Shown: positions 7,416 to 15,990 of the stretch, piece by piece | Layout of the letters: each line of letters begins with the position of its first letter | Numbering within the stretch: position 1 is the stretch's first letter | NCBI RefSeq assembly: GCF_015057245.1 | Contig: NZ_SVET01000013.1 | Location: 1-64,000 of the forward strand | Origin: Pseudobutyrivibrio ruminis | GTDB taxonomy: Bacteria > Bacillota > Clostridia > Lachnospirales > Lachnospiraceae | DNA length: 64,000 nucleotides | Direction of reading: 5' to 3' | Translations under genes and position numbers: made by a program | The notes under the pieces: model-generated | What the model saw: the letters and a program-made list of their open reading frames with translations, nothing else | Database searches by the model: none | Told to the model about the DNA's origin: nothing

Positions 7416-8447
7416 TTACTTATTGCGGCGTGCCTTAACTAAGGCAAATACCGACTGAAGGATTATGAAAATACAAAGGAGCGCTGCCGTTGCTATGTTT
7501 GCCCAGCTAGAAAGGAGCTTTCCGTTTGTATTAACTAGTACTGTAATTGTACCGTTGATGAGAACACCGAAGAGTGAACCGATTACGTTTCCTACACCAC
7601 CTGTAAGAAGTGTTCCACCAATAACGGCTGATGCAATAGCATCCATTTCAAGGCCCTTTGCCTGGTTAACTGAACCTGACATTGTGTTCAAGCAGTATAG
7701 GATACCACCGATTGAGCAAAGGAATGATGAAAGAATGTGTGAAAGCATTCTTGTCTTTTTAACATTCAAGCCCATCATTGTTGCTGATGTCTGGTTTCCA
7801 CCAACAGCGTAAAGATTACGTCCAAACTTTGTATACTTTAACATCAAGAAGATAAGAACAAGTACAACAAGGGCAATAACAACTGTTGGTCTCATATAAG
7901 GAACAACTACCTTACCATGCTTGTTAACCTTTCCAAGGAACTCTGGAAGATTGATTTTTGAATTTGCCCATGCATAGAAAACTGGGTTGTCAGCCTCTGT
8001 GATAGAAATCTGACCTGAGCAGATAACTGCTGTCATACCTCTTCCAAAGAACATGCCTGCCATGGTTACAATGAATGGCTGTATCTCTAAATATCCAACT
8101 AAGAATCCCTGAACTGCGCCAAATACAAGACCGATTACAAGAACAAGAATTACCATTGGAACTGCACCCATGTGCCATTCTGTCATACCATAAACAAGTA
8201 ACATACAGTCCATGGCGATAACTGAACCTACTGAAATATCGATTCCACCTGTCAACATAACACATGTCATTCCACAGGTTACGCAGATAAGACCAGCATT
8301 GTTGATAAGGATATTTAGGAATGTCTGTAAGTTTCCAAAACCTTTATCCTGATAAATCAGGCAGCCTACAATATACATAAATATGAAGAGGCCGATTGTG
8401 ATAAATATTAAAACTGTATTTGGATCTAATTTTCTTCTCGTCTTCAT
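7416..8447 (-). CDS. Sugar ABC transporter permease, YjfF/RbsC type
   Basis: 343 residues with about nine hydrophobic segments and the BPD_transp_2 pattern of ribose-class importers (GLICVTCGMTCVMLTGGIDISVGSV near 50-75, where GGIDxSVG is the family hallmark; later GxxLLTGGVGNVIGSLFG). One of two permeases of a heterodimeric channel, membrane-embedded. Its start shares one base with the stop of the preceding permease (8447), showing translational coupling. The closest gene order I know is ytfQ-ytfR-ytfT-yjfF of E. coli, a galactofuranose importer. Substrate here could be another pentose or furanose. Confidence 0.93.
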   Translation of the reverse strand: MKTRRKLDPNTVLIFITIGLFIFMYIVGCLIYQDKGFGNLQTFLNILINNAGLICVTCGMTCVMLTGGIDISVGSVIAMDCMLLVYGMTEWHMGAVPMVILVLVIGLVFGAVQGFLVGYLEIQPFIVTMAGMFFGRGMTAVICSGQISITEADNPVFYAWANSKINLPEFLGKVNKHGKVVVPYMRPTVVIALVVLVLIFLMLKYTKFGRNLYAVGGNQTSATMMGLNVKKTRMLSHILSSFLCSIGGILYCLNTMSGSVNQAKGLEMDAIASAVIGGTLLTGGVGNVIGSLFGVLINGTITVLVNTNGKLLSSWANIATAALLCIFIILQSVFALVKARRNK

Positions 8448-9493
8448 TATGCTGCCTCCTTTATGTGAGCCTTCTGGGCCTTTCTTGCTGCCATGTAGGC
8501 TTTGAATGCAGGAGCCTGCACTACTACGATTATAATAACGATGATAGCCTTAAACACTGGAGCCTTATCTGTTGAAACACCCATAGCAAGAAGTGTTGTT
8601 GTGATTGCCTGGATTGTGTATGCACCAATGATTGAACCAGCAAGGTTGAATTTACCACCGCCAAGTGAGTTGCCACCAAGTGCTACTGCAAGGATGGCAT
8701 CCAATTCGTAGTTAAGACCAATGTTGTTTGAATCTGCTGAGTAGATTCTTGATGAAGCTACAATACCTGCGATACCAGCACAGATACCACAAACAAGGTA
8801 GCAGATAAAGCAAATTACATCTGAGTTGATACCAGAAATTCTAGCTGCTCTGCTGTTGATACCAACTGACTGGATATAAAGTCCAAGTGCCGTTTTCTTT
8901 AAAAGAATAGTTACAATAAGGATTACTAACGCTGCCACAAATACTGGTGTAGGTATTGGACATCCCGGAAGGAAGTTGCCTAAATATTTGTAAGGCTCAT
9001 ATCGTATATACGTAATCTGGTTGTTGCAAAGTAACAAACCGATTGCTCGTGCCGCCGTATATAAAATCAACGTTGCAACCATTGGTTGTATCTTTAGTTT
9101 GGATACCAGGGCACCGTTCATTGCACCGCAGACACCACCCATAAGTACACCAAAAAGCATTCCGATTCCCATTGGAACCATAAGCTCATTTACTGAGTTG
9201 TTGCCGTATCCTGCAAGTAACATACAGCAGCTACATGCTGATAGTGACATTACTGAACCAACAGAAATATCAGTACCTGCTGAAACCGCAACTACAAGTG
9301 TCTGTCCTACTGCAAGGATTGCAATTTCTGAACCACGGTTCAAAATATCGATTAAACGTCCAAACAAAACACCATCCTGTATCTTGATTGAAAAGAATGC
9401 AGGGCTCTTAATCAAGTTGATAAGCAAGACCAAAATCATACAGAAGATTGGTAGGAATAGTGGTTGTTTTGTTAATTTCTTAAAGTTTTCCAT
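8447..9493 (-). CDS. Sugar ABC transporter permease, YtfT/RbsC type
   Basis: 348 residues, about eight to ten membrane segments, with the BPD_transp_2 signature AILAVGQTLVVAVSAGTDISVGSVMSL compressed around residues 57-83 and ALGGNSLGGGKFNLAGSIIGA near the C-terminus. It pairs with the downstream permease to form the channel. The start overlaps the stop of the ATPase gene by one base and its own stop overlaps the next start, so ATPase, YtfT-like and YjfF-like proteins are made from one coupled message. No odd features. Confidence 0.93.
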   Translation of the reverse strand: MENFKKLTKQPLFLPIFCMILVLLINLIKSPAFFSIKIQDGVLFGRLIDILNRGSEIAILAVGQTLVVAVSAGTDISVGSVMSLSACSCCMLLAGYGNNSVNELMVPMGIGMLFGVLMGGVCGAMNGALVSKLKIQPMVATLILYTAARAIGLLLCNNQITYIRYEPYKYLGNFLPGCPIPTPVFVAALVILIVTILLKKTALGLYIQSVGINSRAARISGINSDVICFICYLVCGICAGIAGIVASSRIYSADSNNIGLNYELDAILAVALGGNSLGGGKFNLAGSIIGAYTIQAITTTLLAMGVSTDKAPVFKAIIVIIIVVVQAPAFKAYMAARKAQKAHIKEAA

Positions 9494-11007
9494 TATTCTG
9501 CACCTCCTGCTATGGCTGCCATGACTGTTTCTTGGTTAAGATTTTCAGTAATTTCTCCAACCTGGGCGCCATCGCGCATTACGTACATTCTTGAACATGT
9601 ACGAAGCATTTCTTCAATTTCAGAGGAAATAAATACAATGCTCATTCCCTCTTCTTCCGCAAATTTCAAAGCCAACTTCTGGAACTCTGTCTTTGTTCCG
9701 ATATCAATACCTCTGGTTGGCTCATCCAAAATTAAGAAATCAGGATGTGTGCATAACCATCTTGCAAGGATAACCTTTTGTTGATTACCACCTGACAACT
9801 GGTTAATAGGAGTTTCGCGAGATGCTGTCTTGATTTGAAGCATATCGATAAACTTGTCTGCAAGTTCATTTTGTTTTGCAACTGGAATCTTTTTGAACAT
9901 TCCGTTTCTAGCCTGAAGGGCAAGAATTATATTCTCCCTTACTGAAAGGTCGCCTATGCAGCCGTCAGCCTTTCTATCATCTGGCAAATATCCCATGCCT
10001 GCTTTGATAGCATCAAGAGGCTCTTTTACATTGAGATTTTTGCCGTTCATTTTCAGAGTACCAGTTTGAGCTTTATCTGCACCGTAGATGCAACGAACCA
10101 TTTCTGAACGACCAGATCCCAAAAGTCCTGTAACACCAACAACCTCACCTTTCTTGATTTCGAAATCAAATGGCTTGATTGTTCCCTTATGGCTAAGGCC
10201 TTTGGCTTCCACAACAACTTCATCAGATGTGTGTTCTGCCCCTTCCTTTTTGATAGATGCCAAATCATCGAAATCCTTACCAAGCATTGCCGCCACAAGC
10301 TTGACACGTGGCATCTCCTCAACTGTGTACTCTCCTGCAAACTCGCCATTTCTAAGAACAGTGATAGTATCGCATACCTCATATACCTGCTCCAAGAAAT
10401 GAGTTACAAATATTATTCCAACTCCCTTTGCTTTCAAGCCACGCATTACCTTAAAGAGCTTTTCTACTTCGTTATCATCAAGTGATGATGTAGGCTCATC
10501 AAGGATTAGAACTTTACAGTCCATATCTACAGCTCTTGCAATAGCTATCATCTGCTGGATTGCAAGAGAATAATTTTCAAGAGCAATAGTTACATCAATA
10601 TTAATTTCCAAACCATCCATTATTTCCTTGGCTCTCTTGTTCATTGTTCGCCAATCGATGGTTCCAATTTTTGTTTTTGGCTCGCGGCCGATAAATAAGT
10701 TTTCTGCAACAGTGAGGTTTGGACAGAGGTTTACTTCTTGGTAAACTGTTGCAATGCCCTTTTCCTGGGCTTCTAATGTTGAATGATTAACTACAGGTCC
10801 ATCAACTCCAGCTACGTGGATTTCACCTGCATCAAGAGAATATACACCAGTCAACACCTTAATCAGTGTTGATTTTCCCGCACCATTTTCTCCCATCAGT
10901 GCATGTATCTCTCCCTTTCTGAGAGTAAACTGTGCATGATCTAATGCCTTAACTCCGGGAAAGGACTTAGAGATATCTCGCATTGTAATCAACAAATTTT
11001 CATCCAT
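9493..11007 (-). CDS. Sugar ABC transporter ATPase with two nucleotide-binding domains, YtfR/RbsA type
   Basis: 504 residues. Domain 1 (about 1-245) has Walker A GENGAGKST, the switch to Walker B VLILDEPTSSLD and a D/E pair. Domain 2 (about 260-500) has a degenerate Walker A (GLLGSGRSE), the ABC signature LSGGNQQK, and Walker B FLILDEPTRGID, as in RbsA, MglA and YtfR. It powers import through the two permeases. The ATG at 11007 has GGAG seven bases upstream and is preferred to one seven codons earlier. An inverted repeat in the gap behind the binding-protein gene may lower its expression relative to that gene. Confidence 0.94.
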   Translation of the reverse strand: MDENLLITMRDISKSFPGVKALDHAQFTLRKGEIHALMGENGAGKSTLIKVLTGVYSLDAGEIHVAGVDGPVVNHSTLEAQEKGIATVYQEVNLCPNLTVAENLFIGREPKTKIGTIDWRTMNKRAKEIMDGLEINIDVTIALENYSLAIQQMIAIARAVDMDCKVLILDEPTSSLDDNEVEKLFKVMRGLKAKGVGIIFVTHFLEQVYEVCDTITVLRNGEFAGEYTVEEMPRVKLVAAMLGKDFDDLASIKKEGAEHTSDEVVVEAKGLSHKGTIKPFDFEIKKGEVVGVTGLLGSGRSEMVRCIYGADKAQTGTLKMNGKNLNVKEPLDAIKAGMGYLPDDRKADGCIGDLSVRENIILALQARNGMFKKIPVAKQNELADKFIDMLQIKTASRETPINQLSGGNQQKVILARWLCTHPDFLILDEPTRGIDIGTKTEFQKLALKFAEEEGMSIVFISSEIEEMLRTCSRMYVMRDGAQVGEITENLNQETVMAAIAGGAE

Positions 11008-11068
11008 GTTCTTTCTCCACTTCTCCATCTACGCCAATTACGCATACTTGGTTTAAATTTTAAATAAA

Positions 11069-11090
11069 GGGGAAGGAATTGACCTTCCCC
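11069..11090 (-). terminator. Hairpin between binding-protein and ATPase genes (attenuator or mRNA stabiliser)
   Basis: An 8-bp perfect stem (11069-11076 with 11083-11090) and 6-base loop followed by a weak T-rich tail on the minus strand. Such hairpins after the binding-protein gene commonly give extra message for the binding protein. Partial termination is inferred. Confidence 0.6.
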
Positions 11091-11107
11091 TATCTCTTAC
11101 CTTATTT

Positions 11108-12217
11108 TTAGTATGATGCCTGTGATGCTGCGTCTGTTACAACTACAAGATCTTCTGTAACTTCTTCACCTGCATTGTTTGTGTATGTAATGCTTGAAAG
11201 GATATCCTCAGCAACATACCATGGCTCTGTCATGAATGTCTGCTTTGCAACTGTCTCACCAGCCTCAAGCTGCTGTACGATATCTGCACAATACTCACCC
11301 TGAAGTGGGTAGCACATGAAGTCTGCATTGATGTCGCCTGACTGTACATATTCAAGACCAGCCTTGCAAGCGTCGAAAGAAATAAGGATAACGTCTTTGT
11401 CTACACCATAAGAAACACCAGCTGCCTTCATAGCGTCCATAGCACCAAATGCTTCGTTATCGTTCTGGCAAACAACTACGTTGAACTTGCCTTCATAAGA
11501 CTTGCAGTATGATTCCATAACCTGCTGACCACCATCCTGTGTGAAGTCACCATCCTGTGAATCAAGGATTGTCCAACCTTCAGCATCAGCGATCTTCTTG
11601 AATCCATCTGTACGTCCGATCTGAGCAGATGAACCATTAGAACCTTCGATTACAAGGATGTTGAGATCTGAGATACCCTTAGCTGCTGCATAATCCTTTA
11701 ACCATGTACCAGCTGCAAGACCTTCGTTCATGAACTCTGAACCAACCCATGAAACATACTTGTCTGAATCATCAATTGTTCTATCGATAACGATTACTGG
11801 AATACCAGCATCCTCACACTCTGTAAGAACTGTGTCCCAACCTGTTGAAACGATAGGATCGATTACGATGTAATCAACATCATCCTGGATGAACTGACGA
11901 ACTGCTTCAATCTGTGTTGCTGAATCATTATCGCAATCAACGAACTGAAGGTCATATCCATTCTCCTCTGAGAATGCAGCCTGTACTGAGTTTGTTGAAG
12001 CTGTACGCCAATCTGACTCATGACCAACCTGTGCGAAACCAACTGTGATTAAATCACCGCTTGCTGCTGCATCATCACTTCCAGCATCCTCTGTTGTCTC
12101 AGCTGCAGCTGTGTCAGATGATGTATCTGTTGAAGCTGTGTCTGATGCGCCACCACAAGCTACCATTGATGTAGCCATAAGGCTTACGAGCATTCCTGCT
12201 ACTATTCTTTTTTTCAT
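11108..12217 (-). CDS. Sugar-binding lipoprotein of the ABC importer, YtfQ type
   Basis: 369 residues. A lipoprotein signal peptide ends at the lipobox MVAC with Cys21, followed by an Ala/Ser/Thr/Asp-rich tether (about 24-55) and a periplasmic-binding-protein type 1 domain. The mature start VGFAQVGHESDWRTASTNS and the segment VIDPIVSTGWDTVL closely follow the E. coli galactofuranose-binding protein YtfQ pattern (VGFxQxGxExxWR, TGW). It would sit on the outer face of the membrane and deliver sugar to the two permeases. First gene of the transport operon, with GGAAGGAG upstream and a divergent AraR-like regulator 347 bases away. Confidence 0.93.
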   Translation of the reverse strand: MKKRIVAGMLVSLMATSMVACGGASDTASTDTSSDTAAAETTEDAGSDDAAASGDLITVGFAQVGHESDWRTASTNSVQAAFSEENGYDLQFVDCDNDSATQIEAVRQFIQDDVDYIVIDPIVSTGWDTVLTECEDAGIPVIVIDRTIDDSDKYVSWVGSEFMNEGLAAGTWLKDYAAAKGISDLNILVIEGSNGSSAQIGRTDGFKKIADAEGWTILDSQDGDFTQDGGQQVMESYCKSYEGKFNVVVCQNDNEAFGAMDAMKAAGVSYGVDKDVILISFDACKAGLEYVQSGDINADFMCYPLQGEYCADIVQQLEAGETVAKQTFMTEPWYVAEDILSSITYTNNAGEEVTEDLVVVTDAASQASY

Positions 12218-12564
12218 AAGGTTTTTCTCCTTCCTTCTCCTTACCAGGCCCCTTATTCCTGGTTGTTATTTATTTTCTATATTTAATTTAGCAAAGGTGA
12301 AAAATAGCAACAATAAAATTCCCCTAATTTGAAGGCTTTCTAAGAATGCGATAGTACCAATATTTTTAATTTATATATTTTCCATACCAATTCACAAACA
12401 TTTCCCCAATATTCGTTTTCACCGTGAAATTTTTTTGAATTAAATGTGGAAAATTTATGATTGGTATGTTTTCACTATTGATAAATTTCATACCAATTTT
12501 CATTGACATATGTTAGAATTTTTATAGATAACGTGGAAACTCTTATGATTAAAGGTGAAATTTT
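12218..12564. promoter_or_regulatory. Divergent control region with three ATTGGTATG sites
   Basis: Gene-free 347-bp gap between the importer operon and its putative repressor. CATACCAAT is found at 12383-12391 and 12489-12497 and its complement ATTGGTATG at 12460-12468; the last two form a perfect 9-bp inverted repeat with a 20-base spacer. A weaker copy (GTACCAATA) lies at 12354-12362. A candidate promoter for the regulator is TTGACA at 12503-12508 with TAGATA at 12525-12530 (16-base spacer), so the 12489 site abuts its -35 box. The sites are likely operators for the adjacent GntR/AraR-like protein (inference). Confidence 0.6.
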
Positions 12565-13533
12565 ATGATTCCAAAATATATTTCATTAAAAAATAAATTA
12601 AACAATGACATTCTGGAAAATAAATACCCTATCGGTTCAAAGCTTCCCACTGAGGTAGAATTGGCAAAAGAATATAATGTCAGCCGTTCCACTGTAAGAC
12701 AGGCCTTGGACCTTCTGGTAGAACAGGGAATCATCGATAAACATTGGGGTAGCGGAAATACGGTAATCGCCAAAAGCGACAATTCCAAAAGCAAAACTGT
12801 AATGGTGCTTTTGCCAAACAATAAGGATGCGGTTTTCACTGATGTTTTTTCTGATATTAGTTCTATGCTTATGAAAAATGGTTTTGAAGTGGAATTTCAT
12901 AGCACACAAAACAGCTATCAGCTTGAGCGCCAATACCTGCAGCTTCTTATGAATGATATTTATGCAGGGCTGATTATTATGATGGCTCGTTCTAATTTTC
13001 CATCCACAAATGCCGATTTGCTTCAGCTTCAATGCAAACGCCAGCTTCCTATTGTTTTTATAGATAATGCACCTTCTACTATTTATAATCCTGTAATTAT
13101 CTCTGTAGATAATTACGGCAGAGGCTACCAGATGGCCCGTCACCTTATTAATCGTGGTCATAAAAAGCTTGGCGGTATTTTTATTAATGACAACTATTCT
13201 TCCATCCAGGCATTTTCTGGTTTCACCGATGCCATCCGAGATGCCAATCTTGAAATAATGGATAACAGTTTTCATTTTTGTAACTACCACGATCCACAGG
13301 GTGTTAACTCTCGTACCAATGCTGGTATAAATCGATTTTTAAAATATGCGTACGATACAGTATCAGCTGTTTATGTGGACGATCCAAACATCACCGGAGA
13401 TGGCACATTTCCAATTTTTACATCAAGCTTGACCCCTTCCAAATCATTGGGCAAGGAATGTGCTAACGCGATTATGGAAATAAAAAAGAATGGCAACAGC
13501 AAATCTGTCACCATTCCATTTAAGGCTAATTAA
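12565..13533 (+). CDS. GntR/AraR-like transcriptional regulator with LacI-type sugar-binding domain
   Basis: 322 residues. Residues 1-70 are a GntR-type winged helix (YPIGSKLPTEVELAKEYNVSRSTVRQALDLL); residues about 78-315 are a periplasmic-binding-protein-like effector domain as in LacI and AraR. This domain pairing defines the AraR class, which represses pentose genes until sugar binds. The C-terminal half is shorter than in Bacillus AraR. It diverges from the importer operon and overlaps by four bases the convergent second binding-protein gene at its 3' end. Probably it represses the importer and itself through the ATTGGTATG sites. Confidence 0.88.
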   Translation: MIPKYISLKNKLNNDILENKYPIGSKLPTEVELAKEYNVSRSTVRQALDLLVEQGIIDKHWGSGNTVIAKSDNSKSKTVMVLLPNNKDAVFTDVFSDISSMLMKNGFEVEFHSTQNSYQLERQYLQLLMNDIYAGLIIMMARSNFPSTNADLLQLQCKRQLPIVFIDNAPSTIYNPVIISVDNYGRGYQMARHLINRGHKKLGGIFINDNYSSIQAFSGFTDAIRDANLEIMDNSFHFCNYHDPQGVNSRTNAGINRFLKYAYDTVSAVYVDDPNITGDGTFPIFTSSLTPSKSLGKECANAIMEIKKNGNSKSVTIPFKAN

Positions 13534-14549
13534 TATTTTCTATTTTGAATGTAGTCCTCTGTCAATTCATCAGGTGTAAAGGTATTCTCATCAACATAAG
13601 TTATTTTAGGAACCGTCTTGCCCTGATTTAACATATTAACTATGTTGTACAAATATGGCCCCTGCAGAGGATTACATTCCACTACAAAATTTATCTGACC
13701 ATTCATACAAAGCTCCAAGGCATTTTTTGTAGCATCAAAGGAAACTACGGTAATTTTACTTCCCACACCATATTCCACACCAGCTTCATTAAGCGCTGCG
13801 ATAGCGCCCATTGCCTCTTCATCGTTTTCGCAATAAAGCACATCAATGTCACTGGCATTCACTTCTTCCAATGTGTTTTCCATTATTTCTCTAGCTTTAG
13901 CTTTTGTAAATTCACCGCAGTCTTCCGCAACGATGTTCCAGTTGTCGTGTTCTTCTATAGCTTTTTCCAAAGCCTTGGACCTACCTAACTGGGCCGATGA
14001 TTCCAGTGTGCCTTGAATGTGGACTATATTTAAATCCTCAGTCACTCCATCACCATCAGAATCATACAACTTTTCCAAATATGTTACTGCAGCTTCTCCC
14101 TGGGATTTAAAATCTGAGCCAACGAATGCTGTGTATAAAGCTTCATTTGATACATTTACATTTCTATCGCAGATAATTACAGGAATGCCTGCCTGCTTTG
14201 CTTCTGATAAAACAGTGTCCCATCCCGTTTCCACTATAGGACTAAGAATGATGTAATCCACGCCTTGCTGGATAAAAGTACGAATATCACGAATCTGATT
14301 ATCCTGCTTTGACTGGCCATCCTTATAAATCAGCTTGTAGCCCTTCGCCTCTGAAAAAGATTCTTTGACTGAATCAGTCAGCGCCACTCTCCATGCTGAT
14401 TCTGCACCTGGCTGAGAAAAGCCCACCACTATTAAGTCCGAACTTTCATCCTCTGCCTCCTCAGTCTTTTTTGAGGCTCCGCAGCCGATAAAAGTTGCCA
14501 TGACTATACAAGCCAATATAAAGCTTAAAACCCTCTTTTTCCTAAACAT
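13530..14549 (-). CDS. Second YtfQ-like sugar-binding lipoprotein, probably a sensor partner
   Basis: 339 residues. Lipoprotein signal with Cys23 in a FIGC lipobox, short acidic tether, then a type 1 periplasmic-binding-protein domain with the same YtfQ hallmarks as the transport protein (VGFSQPGAESAWR, LSPIVETGWDTVL). No permease or ATPase accompanies it. Instead its start overlaps the histidine kinase gene by eight bases and a response regulator precedes that, so it is most likely the extracellular sugar sensor of the two-component system rather than an importer subunit. A GAAGGGG site lies before the ATG. The two binding proteins are clear paralogues. Confidence 0.88.
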   Translation of the reverse strand: MFRKKRVLSFILACIVMATFIGCGASKKTEEAEDESSDLIVVGFSQPGAESAWRVALTDSVKESFSEAKGYKLIYKDGQSKQDNQIRDIRTFIQQGVDYIILSPIVETGWDTVLSEAKQAGIPVIICDRNVNVSNEALYTAFVGSDFKSQGEAAVTYLEKLYDSDGDGVTEDLNIVHIQGTLESSAQLGRSKALEKAIEEHDNWNIVAEDCGEFTKAKAREIMENTLEEVNASDIDVLYCENDEEAMGAIAALNEAGVEYGVGSKITVVSFDATKNALELCMNGQINFVVECNPLQGPYLYNIVNMLNQGKTVPKITYVDENTFTPDELTEDYIQNRKY

Positions 14550-15990
14550 TGATTATCCCCTTCTCATCATGCTTCTGTTTTGGAATGACTACAGTGATTG
14601 TGGTTCCAACTCCCTCTGTGCTGGAAATTGTAAGTCCATATTCCTCTCCAAACAAAAGCTGCACTCGCTCATGAACTGTGCGAAGACCAAATCCTATCTT
14701 TTCCCCATTTACGATTGCAGCCCTCATCTCCTGCAATCGTTCTTCCGTCATGCCCGCACCATTGTCCTTTACTACAAGCTCAATTCTGTCATCCAAATCC
14801 ACCGCTTCAACTTTTATTGAGCCCTTCTCGCGCTGAAGCTTTATTCCATGATAAATACTGTTTTCAACAAGTGGCTGAAGCGTAAGCTTTGGTACTGAAT
14901 ACCCATAAAGACTTTCAGGTATATTTACCTGATAATCCATTCTATCCTGATATCTGGTTTTCTGAATTGCCAGGTAGCTGAGGACATGCTTTTCTTCCTC
15001 TTGAAGAGAGATGATATCCTTTCCTCGGCTTAAGCAAAAACGGAAGAAATCAGAAAGATCACTAACCATCTTTATACTCTCTTCTTTTTTATCAGCCTCG
15101 ATTAACCAGATGATTGTATCCAAAGTATTATACAAAAAATGAGGATTAATCTGAGCCTGCAAAAGTTCAAGCTCTGCATGTCGCTTTCTTCGCTCAGCCC
15201 TCTTATTTTCCTGAATAAGAGTATTTAGCTTTCCAACCATCTCCTCAAAACCATCTGACAGAGTTTGTATTTCTGCCGGAGCTGCGTCAACAGGAGTCTT
15301 TGGTTCGAAATCCCCTTTTGTAATATCGTTCACGCGACCTGCCAGCTTTGTGAGAGGTGAAGTGATAGCTTCTGTAGTCTTTGCAACGTAAAAGATAATA
15401 AGGAACACCACTATTACGAACAGTGCAACTGTTCCTATAAGAATGTACTCAACCTGTGTGGTAATCTCTTCCTGAAGCTCACTAAGATGAACTGATTCAT
15501 AATATAAATAATCGTACATGTATGTCTGAATCAGATCTGTCAGAATGTAGATATTGTTTTCCAGCTGAGTCATTCCCTCATCATAAGTCTCAGCATTATC
15601 CACCTCTTCCATTCTGGTTTCCAAGGTTATGCACAAATCTCGCACCGACTCTATGGAATCAATACTATCTTTTTCTGTGGTTTGCTCTAAAAGACGCTCC
15701 GCAAGCTCCCTAGCTTTTTCAACCTCTTCTGTTGGCTTTCCATCTGCATAGGCACTATCACTAACGTAATAGAACATCTTTAAATCTACATCACTTTTGA
15801 AATCCTGGTTGAATGCAGACGCAGCTGTAACATTATGAAGAATTGTTCTGTATTGAAAAGCATTCCAACATAAGAGACCTATGAGTACCGCAATTACGAT
15901 ACTCATAGGTACAAAAATAACCACTATTAACCTTCTAAGCATAACGCTCATTGAAGGCTTTTGTTTTTTGTTTGTTACTTCAGCACTCAT
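14542..15990 (-). CDS. Sensor histidine kinase, YesM/LytS-like (HisK_pfam06580 type)
   Basis: 482 residues. TM helix about 20-42, an extracytoplasmic helical region of about 135 residues (46-180), TM about 182-203, HAMP (about 204-258), the His-kinase box AQINPHFLYNTLDTI with phospho-acceptor His284, and an HATPase domain with NGAGM and IGFGLRTVHERV G-boxes. It would sense through the neighbouring binding lipoprotein and phosphorylate the adjacent response regulator. Its start overlaps the regulator's stop by four bases. The small helical outer domain, too small to be a sugar pocket, supports a need for an external binding protein (inference). Confidence 0.93.
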   Translation of the reverse strand: MSAEVTNKKQKPSMSVMLRRLIVVIFVPMSIVIAVLIGLLCWNAFQYRTILHNVTAASAFNQDFKSDVDLKMFYYVSDSAYADGKPTEEVEKARELAERLLEQTTEKDSIDSIESVRDLCITLETRMEEVDNAETYDEGMTQLENNIYILTDLIQTYMYDYLYYESVHLSELQEEITTQVEYILIGTVALFVIVVFLIIFYVAKTTEAITSPLTKLAGRVNDITKGDFEPKTPVDAAPAEIQTLSDGFEEMVGKLNTLIQENKRAERRKRHAELELLQAQINPHFLYNTLDTIIWLIEADKKEESIKMVSDLSDFFRFCLSRGKDIISLQEEEKHVLSYLAIQKTRYQDRMDYQVNIPESLYGYSVPKLTLQPLVENSIYHGIKLQREKGSIKVEAVDLDDRIELVVKDNGAGMTEERLQEMRAAIVNGEKIGFGLRTVHERVQLLFGEEYGLTISSTEGVGTTITVVIPKQKHDEKGIINV

